A stretch of DNA of 64,000 bases from Tubiluchus corallicola (GCA_030141605.1 JAQGDQ010000027.1:361812-425811); one strand, 5' to 3'. Counted from the stretch's first letter, positions 47,414 to 60,600 are shown. Made by a program: numbers and translations. Notes: generated from the sequence alone by a model not told the origin.

Positions 47414-47730
47414 CTTTTTTTATCTAAATTGAAGCAATAAAATGGTACATTGTCCATTATTCTGTTCTAAAAATGCGTTAGTAACTCAAATAGTGCGATC
47501 ACTACAATGTTTTTGCTTCCTTATTGCTTTTGCTGATTTACTCATACTAAATTATAGCTTTGTGTCAAGCGACAGTTGAGTCTAAACTTTATGCCAAAGA
47601 ATTTTGCGTGTAACCTGTTGCTATAGCAAAAAGATTAATAGTACATGAAATTGCTTCAAGGTCACTCCATGCAGAGCTTGGTTAGCAGGCAGCGGGTTAC
47701 ACGGGAGGAGAAATCCCTGGCGTAAACGAA

Positions 47731-47985
47731 ACGTCATTAAACGAACCTGAAACTTCCATAGCAAGTACTATAAGTGAATTGAGATACGTTTCAGAACCAA
47801 AATCAATGCATCAGTGTTACTTATATAATATAAATTAAACGTTTTACGAAAAATATAGATAAACTCACAAAACATTTAATTTGTATGATATAAGGAACAC
47901 TGATGCATTGATTTTTGGTTCTGAAACGTATCTCAATTCACTTATAGTACTTGCTATGGAACTTTCGGGTTCGTTTACGTCACGT
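47731..47985. mobile_element. Foldback element with about 89-bp inverted arms
   Basis: The left arm (47731-47818) contains ccatagcaagtactataagt and gaattgagatacgtttcaga, then accaaaatcaatgcatcagt. The right arm (47896-47985) is the reverse complement with only a handful of mismatches. The loop is about 77 bp and AT-rich. No coding capacity. The high arm identity suggests a young or gene-converted element. Confidence 0.88.
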
Positions 47986-48392
47986 TTTGCTGGAATGCAT
48001 TAGCTTTGTAATGCGAGGACTTACTTTACTTATTGATTGATTTTGCGGATTTTGGCTTTATAGCTGCTTTGTAGCAACAAGTTTGTTTTCACCAGTTTGC
48101 ATTAACCAATATAAAATTAAGCTGGTGTTAGAAGAGAAAGTTGTAATAATAATTCTTAAGTATAATATATACCTAAGCTCTGGCCTACTCAATCAAATTA
48201 ATGTTTGTGGCTGAAACATAAATTGATAGGTAAAAGTGCCCCTTTAGTGAATGGCTCATAAGTTGTTGGACGTTTTCTACTTTCATCTAACTAATTTTAC
48301 TTGAAACAACATGACTATGTTGTTGGCGTCTTTTTGCTCTTGTTGTTGCTTCGGATTGAGATTGGGATAAACTTGCACTGTAATTTTTTCAG

Positions 48393-49367
48393 GTGAAAAA
48401 GATCTTACCCATTTAGCAGCTAATCATGGTGATGAAGATACCAATACTTGATGTGGTAAGTACACTGCAATATTCGTTTAAAGCAGAAGACAGCGGAAAA
48501 GAAGTTTCTTGCGAAATGTTTCTCCACGAACAAGAAACGCCATACGTCAAAAGGAAGTTAGATATTCTGTGTAAGTTTTTTTTACTAAAAACTAAAGCAG
48601 AAAGGTGTTTTGTTTTTCGTTTGTAATCCCAATTAGGTAGTGAAAGTACATGAAACAAACTACCAGTGTTAAGATATAAAATATAAGAATAATTTATTTC
48701 CCACATATTTATCAAAAAAGTATAATGTACAATGCTTGCTGATAACAATAGTTCCGTGTATGTGAGGGTACTTTAATGATTACAAACAGGTTCGATGAAG
48801 CCACCCTTCTCCATAGTTCATGGAGTATAATAGTTGTGCATGGTGTCGTACAAAATTAGAGTTATTCTCAATAGATTACTTTATTTTTTGTAAGGAACTT
48901 TGCAAATAAAATAATTGAATATCAAAAGTATGCCAGTATGACATGGAAACGTAGTAGATGAACGTAAGTAAGTAAAAGGGATCGTTAGTGATAATAATAA
49001 TGGTAGGTCTGGTGGATGATAAAATAGGTTGTGCCGCCAACACTTGTAATGATAGCAATAGAAATCATGATTGTTATAAGCATAGACACACTAACGCAAA
49101 AAGATAAGTGTAATATCTGGGAATAGTAGTATTCCTCTCTCTGTTTACAGATGTGAATGAGAGAATTCGATGCAAATAGTCACTGTGGATGGAACATTTG
49201 ACAATTAAGCTGACAGAAACCATTTTGAGTTGGAATGCCAAATGGATGCAAAACCCGGGCCTACATTCTTGTGGACGCTTCCCAATCTTACTGAAATCAT
49301 TGGCAAACGTCTTAAAATTGAAAAAGCCAGTCACGAAAGGATGTACTTCTGCACAGCCAGAAGCTGA
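48393..49367 (+). pseudogene. Immunoglobulin-superfamily gene fragment, two exon-like pieces with frameshifts
   Basis: Piece 1 (48393-48570) follows a ttttttcag acceptor and ends at a TGT|GTAAGT donor. In one frame it reads VVSTLQYSFKAEDSGKEVSC, the E-F strand block of an Ig domain with its second cysteine; the start of the piece is in another frame, so a shift lies near 48450. Piece 2 (49151-49367) follows a gtttacag acceptor and holds another Ig domain: FELECQMDAKPGPTFLW (first Cys and core Trp) and HERMYFCTARS (second Cys), then a stop. Its first 60 bases carry stops or shifts in that frame. No signal peptide, transmembrane segment or further domains are found. Likely a decayed gene; sequencing error or missed small exons are alternatives. 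Confidence 0.5.
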
Positions 49368-50063
49368 ATTGTATGGAGAAAGGGTGGCGAAAGACCATAC
49401 GGTCAACTAAGTGAGCCGCCCCTATTTACACATTTAATATCTTTTGTACACGGCTGGACTAGTTCTTTTATAACACTATTAATTTTAGAGATTCCTTTAT
49501 TAATTACAGAGAAGTTCATTTTAGTGCAATAAACAAAAATAATGCAAAAGTTATCCATATTATAAGGAACAATTAATTAAAGTAAAAACAAAATTAGCAA
49601 AACACACAATATAACATAATGATAATAATATAACATAACATTTTAGAAGCAGCGTGCTGTATATGAGAATGGTAATTGAGAAAATGAATACTTGTATAAA
49701 ACCCAAATTTGTGCAACATGTGCAATGACAAAGGAAAAACAAATGAAAATCAAAAAGCATATCTATGAGATAACTCAAAAAATAAAGACTAAATTAAAAA
49801 AATTCTGGGTATTTGACAATGATAAATGATGATTCCACTGAATGTATGTGTAGTATTTTCAGTTTGGGCAGTAAACAAATAATCTTGGAAACAAAATTAA
49901 AATCTGTCAACTGAAGAAATTCAAAACAACTCAATGTAACTCAAGAGTCAAGACTATATTAAAAATGAAGGACATTAGACATGCATAGAATGACAAACCT
50001 GCCAACAAATTTACAAAACGAAATGATACAGATCAAAATAAAACTGATTTGATTAATATTTAA
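49368..50063. other. Intergenic, no gene seen
   Basis: AT-rich. The open frames at 49560-49778 and nearby have hydrophobic low-complexity translations without motifs. Confidence 0.55.
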
Positions 50064-50215
50064 TCAATGGCATAATTCTCTCTTATATCTTTTGGCTAAT
50101 ATACTGAAGTTACCAGAGTTTGTGATATCAGACGGTAATGAGTTCCACTGTTTTACACTGCGGTATTTTAGTGTTTTTTGACCCAGTGAAGTGTTAAAAT
50201 ATTTGACATAGTAAA
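50064..50215 (-). mobile_element. LINE 3' end (reverse transcriptase C-terminal tail)
   Basis: The minus strand reads VKYFNTSLGQKTLKYRSVKQ then WNSLPSDITNSGNFSILAKR and closes at a TGA at 50064-50066. The [LI]WNSLP-x-[DE]I block followed by S-x-F/L-x-x-x-L/Y-K is the usual end of LINE ORF2 proteins. Upstream (to about 50520) the frame is broken but probably belongs to the same element. Confidence 0.75.
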
Positions 50216-50988
50216 AATTACTTGCAACTGACCAAGTATAATGTGTGTATTATTCGGCAATGCGTTTCTAATAAAAATGTTTTGCATTTGATGGTAATAT
50301 ACTTGTTTTTTAATACTATGTTTAAATGGTAGCACACACAAGTTTTCAAATTCCTGTAGACTCGGTAACGGACATATAATAAAAATATTTTGTATGCACA
50401 AGTGACCGTACAAAAAGTAAAAAAAAACTTGACTAAGCTCCAGCAATATAATGAACTGTTTCTGCTTTATTTTCGTTAACAAAATGGTCATCAACAACAC
50501 CATTGCATGTAAGCTTACAAACATTCATAATCTACTAAAGTACACATTATACCTACTGCCATCTACCTTTAACGGTAGTATAAACATTGCTATCTCTCAC
50601 TTAGTTAAAATAACCAAACAAAGTTTATTTGTTTACTGTCAAAACTGCACACACATCAGAAATGCTTGCAATGCATCAGATAATAATGTTTTTTCAAGAT
50701 TAAATTATGGTTACACAAAATTAAAACTAGTCGGTGGTTTATTTTACAATAACGTTACAATAATTGTCTTAATTCACTGTGAACTCACAGTGCAGTTGCT
50801 TATGTAATAATTGAATTCATTATTACACTAAGATAATAGGTATTAGCATTTAACTGAGTATCAAAGATGCAAGTGAGTGAAAGGCATTAGATTTTTTTTG
50901 CAATTCAGTGAAAATGCCTAGTATACTATGTAATAACTGAGGCAACAAACAATTCTGGAGATTATACTATTAAACACACACGCACACG

Positions 50989-51020
<32 letters not shown>

Positions 51021-52047
51021 CACACACAACACACATATATAGTCCACTACTCTGTAACCTCAGTGGCTAAAAGCCTACAACAATATAAGAAAGTTCAAAA
51101 GGTTTAGATTAGAAGAATGCTTTGAAGTCAAGATAGTGAGTACAAAATATACTAAGTTAAAAAAATGTCAGCAATATATTGATTTTTACTAACTAGCTAA
51201 TCACCTCAACAGTTTAGTTCCAGCTAAAAATAATTATCTATATAAATAAACATTAAATAAACAATTATTATACTACATAATATTTAGCATCATGAAGCAG
51301 CAGCAATTCAAAACTTGGTAGCTAAAAATGAAAGCAATATCAACTAAACGAATCGTTGAGCAATGGGAAATGTCATGTACTACCTATATATAGGTATATG
51401 ACTCCTACTATGGCATTGCAAAAAAATTGGCGTTAAGCAAGTTTGGTATTATAAAGGGAGCGGGGCGTAATAACAAGGTTTGACTGTATTCGGTTAATAT
51501 TGTTAATTTGACACTGTTATTCCATTTATTTTCTTTGTTAACTGCATTGGACCATTTATTTTACATTAGTCATTAGTATAATTATTCAACTGAAATTGAT
51601 TAACAAAAATGTAAAAAGTTACTTAATATGATATCAAGATTCAATGCCCTGAAAATGTCACCAACTGACAAATCTAATGGAATTCAAGAAGTTCATAGTT
51701 AGCTCTTTGGCATTATTTATATTTTGAGTACTTCCTCAAGAGATTCTACAGCTAGACCTTTAAAATTCAATCTAATTTTTATTATAATCTTAAAATTACA
51801 AATTAAATTTACTATAGAGAATAACTTGTTATTTTTCACAAAATGTTAATTGCTCTTAGACATACTGTAGCTGAGATAATTACAAAACTAGTTGTGTTCG
51901 AAGTGAATAACACAATGTTCAACCTGTGTAAACTAGACAAAGCCATTCTTATATTATGCTAGTTGTTATACTTGCCAGATGTCGCTCTAAAGATAAACAA
52001 AACTTGCAAAACCATAAACATAGTGCTTTCTATTAAGCCACGGTACT
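50216..52047. other. Intergenic with a (CA)n microsatellite; decayed LINE at the left end
   Basis: A (CA)n tract lies at about 50974-51036. A pogo-like end (ataacaaggtttgactgta) is hinted at near 51468. aataaaa on the minus strand near 51776 could be the DHCR7 polyadenylation signal. No other gene seen. Confidence 0.55.
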
Positions 52048-53370
52048 TTAATAAACAAATGGGAGTATCCTCCAACGAGAAACGTTGACATATTCATTCC
52101 AATAATGACCATATTTCTTTTGGCATTTAATCTCATCACGATGACTTCTATGAAGTAACAACACTGATAAAAAAATAACATACATGTATGGAATTATGCT
52201 ATAAAACAGGCTCGGAAGTTCCCAAGAAAATGCAGCTAGTATTTCAAAGAGATAATTCGCGTGCCTGCTTATGCCCCAAAATCCGGAAGCAAGAAGGATA
52301 CTCTTCTTCTGTTCACCCTTCTCGTCTGTGTATTCAGCTAACACCAAGTCAGGAGCTTTACCCCAAATAGTACATTTACCACGTGTTTCACGAACCAATT
52401 GGCGTTGGTAATCAGTCCAGTAATTTAGAACTATCAATGTAATACCAAAAATCAAGATGATTACAGCGCCCCACCAAGGCAACTGTGGACTGTGTTCAGT
52501 CAGATATATGCTAGTACTAGTATAGAATATTGGCACAAAGACAATGCAACCCCAACATATATAGTAACCTGCCCTGTCGACCATGATGTCGATAGTCCTC
52601 ATATAGCCATCCTCCCACCAAAAGAACTTGGCCACGTAAATTGTCTGAAGTATAGCAGAAGTGGCCATTGCCCAGTTCCATCCACTGTGCTCAATTTGGG
52701 CTTTCCAGCAGATCCAGACAACCAATGGCCACATCATCATACCAAATCTGCAATTAGTGGCTACTTTTATGTCAATTTTGTCCCTTACAACACGTGGGTA
52801 CAATTCAATGCCCCAATAGAAATCAAATATGAAGTTACCTACACCACCATATTCTCCTGGTGATGGATGACGTCTACCTTTTACATAAAGACACAGGCAT
52901 ACACACAACCCATATAAATTCAATGCTCCAGCTAAAGCTGGTATTTCCTCATACCACGAGTATGCCTTGAAGGTGCTGAACTGCACAGTAAAAATGATCA
53001 TGGCAGTACTACAGAGGAAATAGCGGAATCCAGAGTTTCGGTAATGGGGCACGTGTCCTGTTCTGGTAACTGGCCCAGTGTACTCACGTCCTCCCAGAAC
53101 AATTTGAGATAAAAGTCCCCAAATAGAAAATATGGCAATGAAACACCATACTCTCCAGTTCCCTACACCTGCCGCTGCCCAGGACTTTAAGAAGAATTTT
53201 GCCATACCGTCCTTCTGAAAAAGGTCAAAGTTACCATGATAGACCACTAGATATCCAGCTAGGAGAACAGAAAAGTTAGGTGTAGAGAGCATAAGCAAAA
53301 GTGGCACTATTGTAAAATGGAGCTGCTGGCGGAAATAATCCAACTTCTTGCTGTCAGATGAAACCTTCAT
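52048..53370 (-). CDS. DHCR7: Delta-7 sterol reductase (7-dehydrocholesterol reductase), single exon, 440 aa
   Basis: Reduces the C7-C8 double bond of the sterol B ring with NADPH in the ER membrane, the last step to cholesterol-type sterols. It is an ERG4/ERG24-family multi-pass membrane protein. The family signature IFDFYWGIELYPR is near residue 185, followed by DIKVATNCRFGMM. FFWWEDGYMRTIDIMVDRAG then YYICWGC lie near 250-280. The C-terminal sterol/NADPH block is SGFWGISRHANYLFEIL, then LLHRSHRDEIKCQKKYGHYW near 410-430. The length matches the plant enzyme (about 430) better than the vertebrate one (475). DFYWG-ELYPR, TNCRFGMM, FFWWE-GY and DRAGYYICWGC are the plant/algal DWF5 form; vertebrate DHCR7 has different residues at these places. 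There are no introns, unlike AlaRS and ZC3H3 nearby. It stands head-to-head with ZC3H3, 1.24 kb apart. Confidence 0.93.
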   Translation of the reverse strand: MKVSSDSKKLDYFRQQLHFTIVPLLLMLSTPNFSVLLAGYLVVYHGNFDLFQKDGMAKFFLKSWAAAGVGNWRVWCFIAIFSIWGLLSQIVLGGREYTGPVTRTGHVPHYRNSGFRYFLCSTAMIIFTVQFSTFKAYSWYEEIPALAGALNLYGLCVCLCLYVKGRRHPSPGEYGGVGNFIFDFYWGIELYPRVVRDKIDIKVATNCRFGMMMWPLVVWICWKAQIEHSGWNWAMATSAILQTIYVAKFFWWEDGYMRTIDIMVDRAGYYICWGCIVFVPIFYTSTSIYLTEHSPQLPWWGAVIILIFGITLIVLNYWTDYQRQLVRETRGKCTIWGKAPDLVLAEYTDEKGEQKKSILLASGFWGISRHANYLFEILAAFSWELPSLFYSIIPYMYVIFLSVLLLHRSHRDEIKCQKKYGHYWNEYVNVSRWRILPFVY

Positions 53371-54611
53371 GTTTACTGCTGCTTCTCCGATACCTTACAG
53401 CTAAGTCACCTAGCAAAATGATGGTATGTCAACATCTGAAAAGTAATTTAATATGAATAAATAGGTCATCTTAATCAATTTGACATTATGTGATACACAG
53501 CAATGAAATGAAAAAATCAAACTGGTGTAAATTAATAGTTTCGAAAACATAAACGGGATTGGGTTCAGTCCAATTTGTTGACAATTTCTTAGCGGTTAAC
53601 ATGTCACAACAACTTTCCATATATAAAAGCATTTAACAGGTAATTACTATAGTTCCACATTTCATTTTGCCACAGAATGGATCGCACATAATTATAAAAT
53701 GCAACCGACGTGACATTTTCATATCTTTCAAAATTAGTAATCCGTTTTATTCAACATCACAACAAAGAATTGTTGTGTCACAGTAATGCGTACTACACAT
53801 ATAGAAAGTCGACCCAAGCCGATAGTTTTGTATAGAGTTATACAATAAGCAACGTATTAGTTGCGTTGATATTAAATCCCAAAGCATTGTACGGACTAGC
53901 ATAAGTAGTATGTCCTTATGGCTTCATTTTGCCACAAGCTGTGAAGGAGCTTCCATGCCCAATCTAGCGATCTTCCTCTTTCATAAAAAGTTTTGTACAA
54001 TCCAATCTGCCTGAGTGACATCTCAAATAAAACGACCAATTGATAAAGCATGGATCCAGAATTACACGCAATATAAACTCCACCGCTCAAGGGCAGTCCG
54101 GCAAGGGAATTAGCTTTGCTGCAGGGAGCCTCATGGTCAATCCATCTCCACATGAATCCATTGTTGGTGAGCTAGCCATCATCACAGCTCACAAGAGAAA
54201 AAAATTAACACTGAACAGATATAATTGCGTCAATAAAGGTTTTCGCTCAATAATATTGTAACGAGTTCCAATGAATTATGTCGTTACATACAAAAAATTG
54301 CGTCGTTACAACAACCAGTCAATTACTAATCAATACGGTGCATTCTCCCTAATTATTAACGCCCTATAACCAAAGCTTATGAATTACTATTACTAGTACC
54401 CTGGACCCAGGCACTCGAAACCGCTTGTGGTTGAAATTTTGATTTTGCCGTCTGCCGCCACTAATCTGCGCTTCAGCAGAGTTGGCATGTATTTTCAAGG
54501 CGATTTCACCATTCGATCTAATAATAGGTGGCGTACTCATGAACTCAGCATATCCGGTTCCGTTTTCTTTTTCGTAAAAGTGATTACTCAATATAATAAT
54601 TATGTGTGATT
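53371..54611. other. Divergent DHCR7 / ZC3H3 intergenic region
   Basis: About 1.24 kb. A block at 53890-54180 is richer in G+C than its surroundings and open on both strands (minus 53896-54153, plus 54040-54261). A second open block lies at 54364-54591 on the minus strand. Neither translation is recognised. They could be unrecognised exons, or the block could be a promoter-associated GC-rich segment. Confidence 0.45.
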
Positions 54612-57600
54612 ATGTCTATATCAAAGGAAGAAGAATTTTTTGAGAATTTGCGTTTACAGCAAGAAATACAAGCTCTGTCTGGTATTTGATTTTAACATAG
54701 ATTACTAAGTGTCTTTATAAAGTAAAGAATAAAAGGCCTGTTGAAGGCACCATCAGAAGCTAAACCTAATTACGTTAGTTTGGAAACACAACTTATTGTC
54801 AGGGCTTGTTATCAGCGTTATCTCTTCACTGGTTGATGCACATAACGGACGCGATTTTTACATGAATACAAGACTGATTCATTTGCTTTTCAAAAAGCCA
54901 ATTGTTTTTTGAGTATTTGTAGAAAAGGAGAAAATGGCGGGCCAACTGTATGAGTATATTATTTACCAGCACACATAAAGTACAAAAAGAATGTTTCGTT
55001 CATTCTACTAAACTTGTAAACGCAAACGCTTATAAATTAGCACGAGCATCTGCTGTGTGCTGTTGTACATATGGCCTTGGAACTTTTTTGCTCATGCCTT
55101 TGCTCACACCTATCAATGCTGGTAGTATAAGTGCCGAAAACCAGCATTTGTTACATCTACACCCTTTGACTAAACGAATAACTCCGTGTCCTAGCTGCCA
55201 ACATGTCGTTGAAACAAAACACCACCAAAAAAACAAACACCAACAACCCATAAGGTCACACTAATATGCCAAAATGACTGCAATAAATTCCTAAATTTAT
55301 TTCAAAATTGCTTTATAACATTAATAATATAAAGTAGTGACATTACACAAATTTGAATATTTCAAATTTCAAAAACACACCACAAACTTTTATTGAATCT
55401 ACTTGAATGTCAATATGCTGTCATTCAATGTATCACTAAAAATGAAAGCAGTAACAATTATAGGTCTGGAAACTGTTGCACATTGTAGTATAAAAGCATT
55501 TTAACTGTTGAATATTACTGAGTTTTATGTATAGACAAACTTTCCTTTTTTAGATCTCATTTCTAACCACAGAGGACAAGATGTCAAACACTTGCAGCCA
55601 TCATGGACAGGGAATCGAAAGAACATGCAGGGGTCCACTGTTTCCAAATCATTGTCGTATAACAAGCAAGCTTCTACTGCTACCAGCAAATCAGCACAAG
55701 TGAAATCTCCATTGCTGTCATCTACTAAAAGCGTACCATTGGTGCCACACCCTCCAGTTATTATTTCTCTTGGAACTAAACAAAAGTCAAAGAATGTTGC
55801 TCCAGGCCAGGTGAAGAAGCAGTCAACTCTGACTGGAGGAAGTGAAAATGGTGGCGCTGCACAACGTGAAGTGGGAACGCAGGATCTGTCTTCAAAATGT
55901 GGCGTTGGAATTGGTCCACCTTCAAAAGTGTTTAAGGGAAAATGGGCTTCGTCAGCTAGTTTTGGACAAAGTAGGCTGGTTGGTGCAAAGAAAATTGGGC
56001 TTTTCTATCCACAGGTATCAACTGCGGAAGATACAATTCTGCTCACCAAAACTGGAATGTCTAGTTCTGGCAGAGTTATTAACTCATCTCGAAAAAATGT
56101 ATCTATGTCTGTCACAAAATCTATAAACTCTCGCCCAGTTGTCACGTTTACCAACTCGCTTCCACTGAATATGACTCCGTCGTCTTCTTCAAACAATACT
56201 CATGCTACTTCCAGAACCACCAATAGTGACAATCAAGAGGCAAATACTAGCAGACAGGTTGAATTTGTTGGAGAAACCGATCAGCAGTCGCGTACTCTGC
56301 GGATTCAACTGGAGAAGTCTAACAACAAAAAGAAGGCTGTTAATACCAGCAAATCCACATCACTTACTTTAGCAAAAAATGTATCAATTAGAAAAGATCA
56401 TGCTATTAGTGCACAATGCCAGCACAAACAAACAAACAAAGGTGTAGTGAAACGTGCTAGTCACATGGCTGGTACGTTTTCTAACAAGACAGAATCTGCA
56501 AATCGGGCTTCAGTTAAATCTTTCACTGCTACGTCTGCCGAATTAATCACACAGATGACTAAAAGGAATCTTTCGACTAAGATTGCAACCTATGCACCTA
56601 AACTCTCAACATATGTAAAAAATTTACTGCCTGACTCTAAGATGTCTTTAAAAGTTAGTGGAAAAACAAAATCACTGGGTCATAGTACTTCGCATTCTCA
56701 CATGAAGATGCAAAATAAAACCAAAATTACAAAAGCTGTCACCAATCCATCTAACATAAACATTGGTGGTATTTCAGACATGTTGAAAGCCGTAAGGGAT
56801 TCGGTGAATAGGCATTCTTCCTCATTCGTTGTCCAAGATGATCATGTGGAACAATCAATTGAGAAATCTTTCGTATCTAATTTTGAGAATCGATCACTCT
56901 CCAATGTTTCTTCCAGGTCTTTCGCTCAGGATACAAAGAAGTTGCTTCATCCACCACCTTGTGTACCCCGGGTGCCACACATACCAGTGCCAGCTAGGCA
57001 ATTAAAAGTGAAAACAAAAACTAAACTTCAGTACAAGGCTTCTGCAAGGGTTAAGCCACAAAAACCTCCAAACAAAGTGGCTGAAGTCAGATCCGCCGTT
57101 GCCAAGTCATCTCATCATTCATTGCAAACCATTCGCCCTAGCAGGTACAAGCTAATTAAAATCCGTTCGTCTCCCAAGAAACCAGCCGACAAGATAAAAT
57201 GGTGTGTTAGGACCCCGCAGAGTGTATACCGGCTTCGAAGACGAAGTTCTGGTAGTAATAAATCTGACATACTACCTGTCAGCTTTCTAAAGAAACTCGA
57301 AAGGTTCAAAGAGGTTTCAAAGACAAGTAGTTTGCCAAATAGGTAAGAAATTACATGTTGTTTATTCTTAGTTTGTTAAGTTTAGATTTAAAACGACTGT
57401 CTAAAATCACTGTATTTGTCTTAACTTTTACAATTGCCTGATTTGCCTAGTTAGGATTTGATCATAAAAAACTTTGCATCTTATGTTGATAAAAGCATAA
57501 TTTAATAAATGAACAGCTTAGTTCTTTTTGTTTCTATCTATTACTTCTTTAGTGGACGCGAGACGGTGCAAATTTCGCCAATGTGTAGCAATCCGTTTTA

Positions 57601-60600
57601 GCTAAAGTTTGCAGTTCCCCACACAAGAAATTAGTTTGTGAAAGAGATAGATTAGGATTAGGATTAGGATTAAGGTTGGGGTTAAGGTTATGGTAAGTGT
57701 TGGGTTAGGGTATTTAAATTGTAAACTTTTTCTCTGTTTCTTATGTAGTTACAATCTTTTGTGTCCCATTAATAACTAGTGCTAATACTTAATTTGTTTT
57801 CAGACAAGTTATTCAAAAACCATTGACACCAAGCAGGAAACTAGTGATGATAGGCAACATGCTGTACAAGTCTACTCCTAACAAATTGAAAAAACATCAT
57901 ACACCTCATAACGCAGGAACGCGTAGATCCAGGAAGCGACATAATTCTGTGGTCATCAAAAGTAATTTTCTTCTAAACATTTGTATTTGCTGCTTAATAA
58001 AGAGGCAGAGTATTTCAAGTAATTCAGGATTAATTTTGAACGGATCTTCGACGATACCGGATACACAATTGAAATCTCTCCTGTTTCAGGTCTCATATGT
58101 TACTGAAGTTGGATTGCTTAACTTACACACTCCTTCACCCACATGACTGTCGACAAGTCTGGGTTAAGGCTGAGATGCTTTTCAGGCACATGTTCATTCC
58201 TTTCAAAAGTTGTTTTAAATTGTTTTGCTGATGACTATTTGTCTCATATCTGTTTTATACTTTGCTATGATCATGTTGTATTTTGCCGTGACCTTGTTAT
58301 GTCATATTTGTTTTGTACTTTGCTGTGACCTTGTTTTGCTTTGTTATGAACGTATTATGTAATATATATGTGTTAATTTGCTATGACAGTGCTATCTTAT
58401 TCATATTTTTGTTGTGCTTCGCTATGAACATATTACTTTGTGTCTATGTTGTACTTTGCTGTGACTAGTTGACTACATTTCCTCACACTTGTGTTGCATT
58501 TTGCTGTAATGTATCTTTCCAGAAATAAGTAATTCTAAAAAACTCAAATCGATTATTGTGCGGGGTGAAAGGTACACAATGGATCCTAGTGGAAAAACAC
58601 TGAAGCGTCAGGCGATTGCAAAGCCAGCTGTTTCAAATGCAGGGCCAACCAAATCATTATCAAGAATTGATCTAGGTGGCAGCACATATGTAGAAGCTAA
58701 ACCAGGAATGCTAGTCAAGAAAACTACTGGCGCCACTGTTAATTTAGCCAAGTATGTAATCATGATTGAATCCACGTGTTTGGATCTGCCCTATTCATCA
58801 TTACATTGTTTTAAGGGTCTTTCATTGTCATGTTCATTTGAATGGCTCTGCCCTGACAATGTGTATTCTAAATTTTCATGAAAAAATTGAGTTTTATGAC
58901 AAATGCTAAATGCTTCCCATGATTTTCTTTTGAAAACTGTTAACTTTAAAGAAATGTGCAAGTATGACATGTCGGATCCAAGCACATTAGTACTTCTGTT
59001 CGAGTTATTTATTAATTTTAACAGTTCGCCTAGTTAACACTGACATGAATTAGCATAGGTATCTTGAAATCTTTCAACATTATTCAGCCATTAAATTAAC
59101 TCATTTGCACGTGTTGAAATGCCATAAGGTTGTCTGCTAAAATTTGTTGCTTCTTTTCAGCCGCGCTTTACAACGCAGTGTGTTCACTGCTCACAGAGCA
59201 CGATTCAAGAAGGTGAATCCCAAGAAAAGTAAGAGGTTCTGCTTGTTCTACCTCCGTTATGGAAAATGTAACAATGGTGACAAGTGCCGTTACGTTCATG
59301 ATCCATCAAGAGTCACAATATGTACAAGGTAAATTGTTTTTAACTCATTTTGAAGTTCTTCGGGATGGATTTAGTAATTTAACTTATAATTTGACATCGT
59401 GTTGTGTCAGTGATGTGATAGCAATCGCCTACGATTAGCACATTATTGCTATTTACTTTTTGTAATGACTAATATAATGGATTACTTTTGAAAATCCATT
59501 AGTGATAACATAAATGAAACGTTGCTTTCTCGCTAAATGATTAAATTGTCACTGCTCTTACCTTATGATAGCCAGCCAGCTGCAGGGCATGAGTGATATC
59601 TATGGTGGCTTTTACCCATGTAAGAAGTTGACTGTTAGTCCACAGGTTTAGTTAATGGTGGAAAATTAAAAAAATTTCTCTTCAGTCTAATTGCTTGCTC
59701 GGCACTGTTAATTTGGAGGACAAATTATTGCCCATCGTGTTAAATTATGATTATTTTTGGGGCTTTGCATGGTGAAAATTGATGTAATTTTTGAACTAAT
59801 TTGCATTATGCAAAAGACTCAGATCACTGTTGAGCTCAGAGGTCCAAAATAAAATATGTAACGGATGGAAAGGTTGTTGTTCAGCGTGATTATCATTGAT
59901 AATTAATGGGCAATTTCTGTTTCATTAGTCGTGTGACAGGAAGTAAATAGCTACAAAATATCACAAGTTATCTGCATAATGTACAAAACTTCAAACCTTT
60001 TCGTTTTTATTGCCTTAAGTGAACCCATTTATAGATAACTGGTTGGATTTGCACTTATATTCTGGTTTTCTACAGTGACTAGTGATGATGCATGTAAAAT
60101 AAATTTTCGAGTGTGTTTGGAATCACTGCCAAATGAGTATTGTAATGATTTTGTAATGTTGCGTGCCTTGTTTGTTTTCAGGTTTTTACGTGGATCTTGT
60201 AAAGGTGAAAATTGCTATTTTTCACACAGCATTTCCAAGGAAAAAATGCCAACTTGTTTGTTTTTCTTACGCGGTCTCTGCTTTTATGATGACTGCCCCT
60301 ACCTCCATGTAAATGTAGGATCCAATGCACCTGTTTGTCGGAATTTCTTGAAAGGACATTGTAGTTCGGGTGAAAATGTAAACATCATTTGGTATTTCTA
60401 TTTTATATGAAAATTTATGTCTTTTATAGTAATTGTATTTATGGTATTTATGCATATTTTTACTGAGTATTCTGTAACCAATATTTTTATAGATAGTTTG
60501 TAGACCAGCTGCATACAGCTCATATGCTGACCTTGCTTCTATTGATGTAGCTTATGTACTACAATGCTCTCTAGTATGATGAAAATGTATCATCTAATTG

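Noticed and set aside
55030-55264. Overlapping frames in ZC3H3 intron 1 with Cys/His-rich translation
   Set aside because: No splice sites that fit, and the ZC3H3 phase joins exon 1 directly to exon 2 at 55554.
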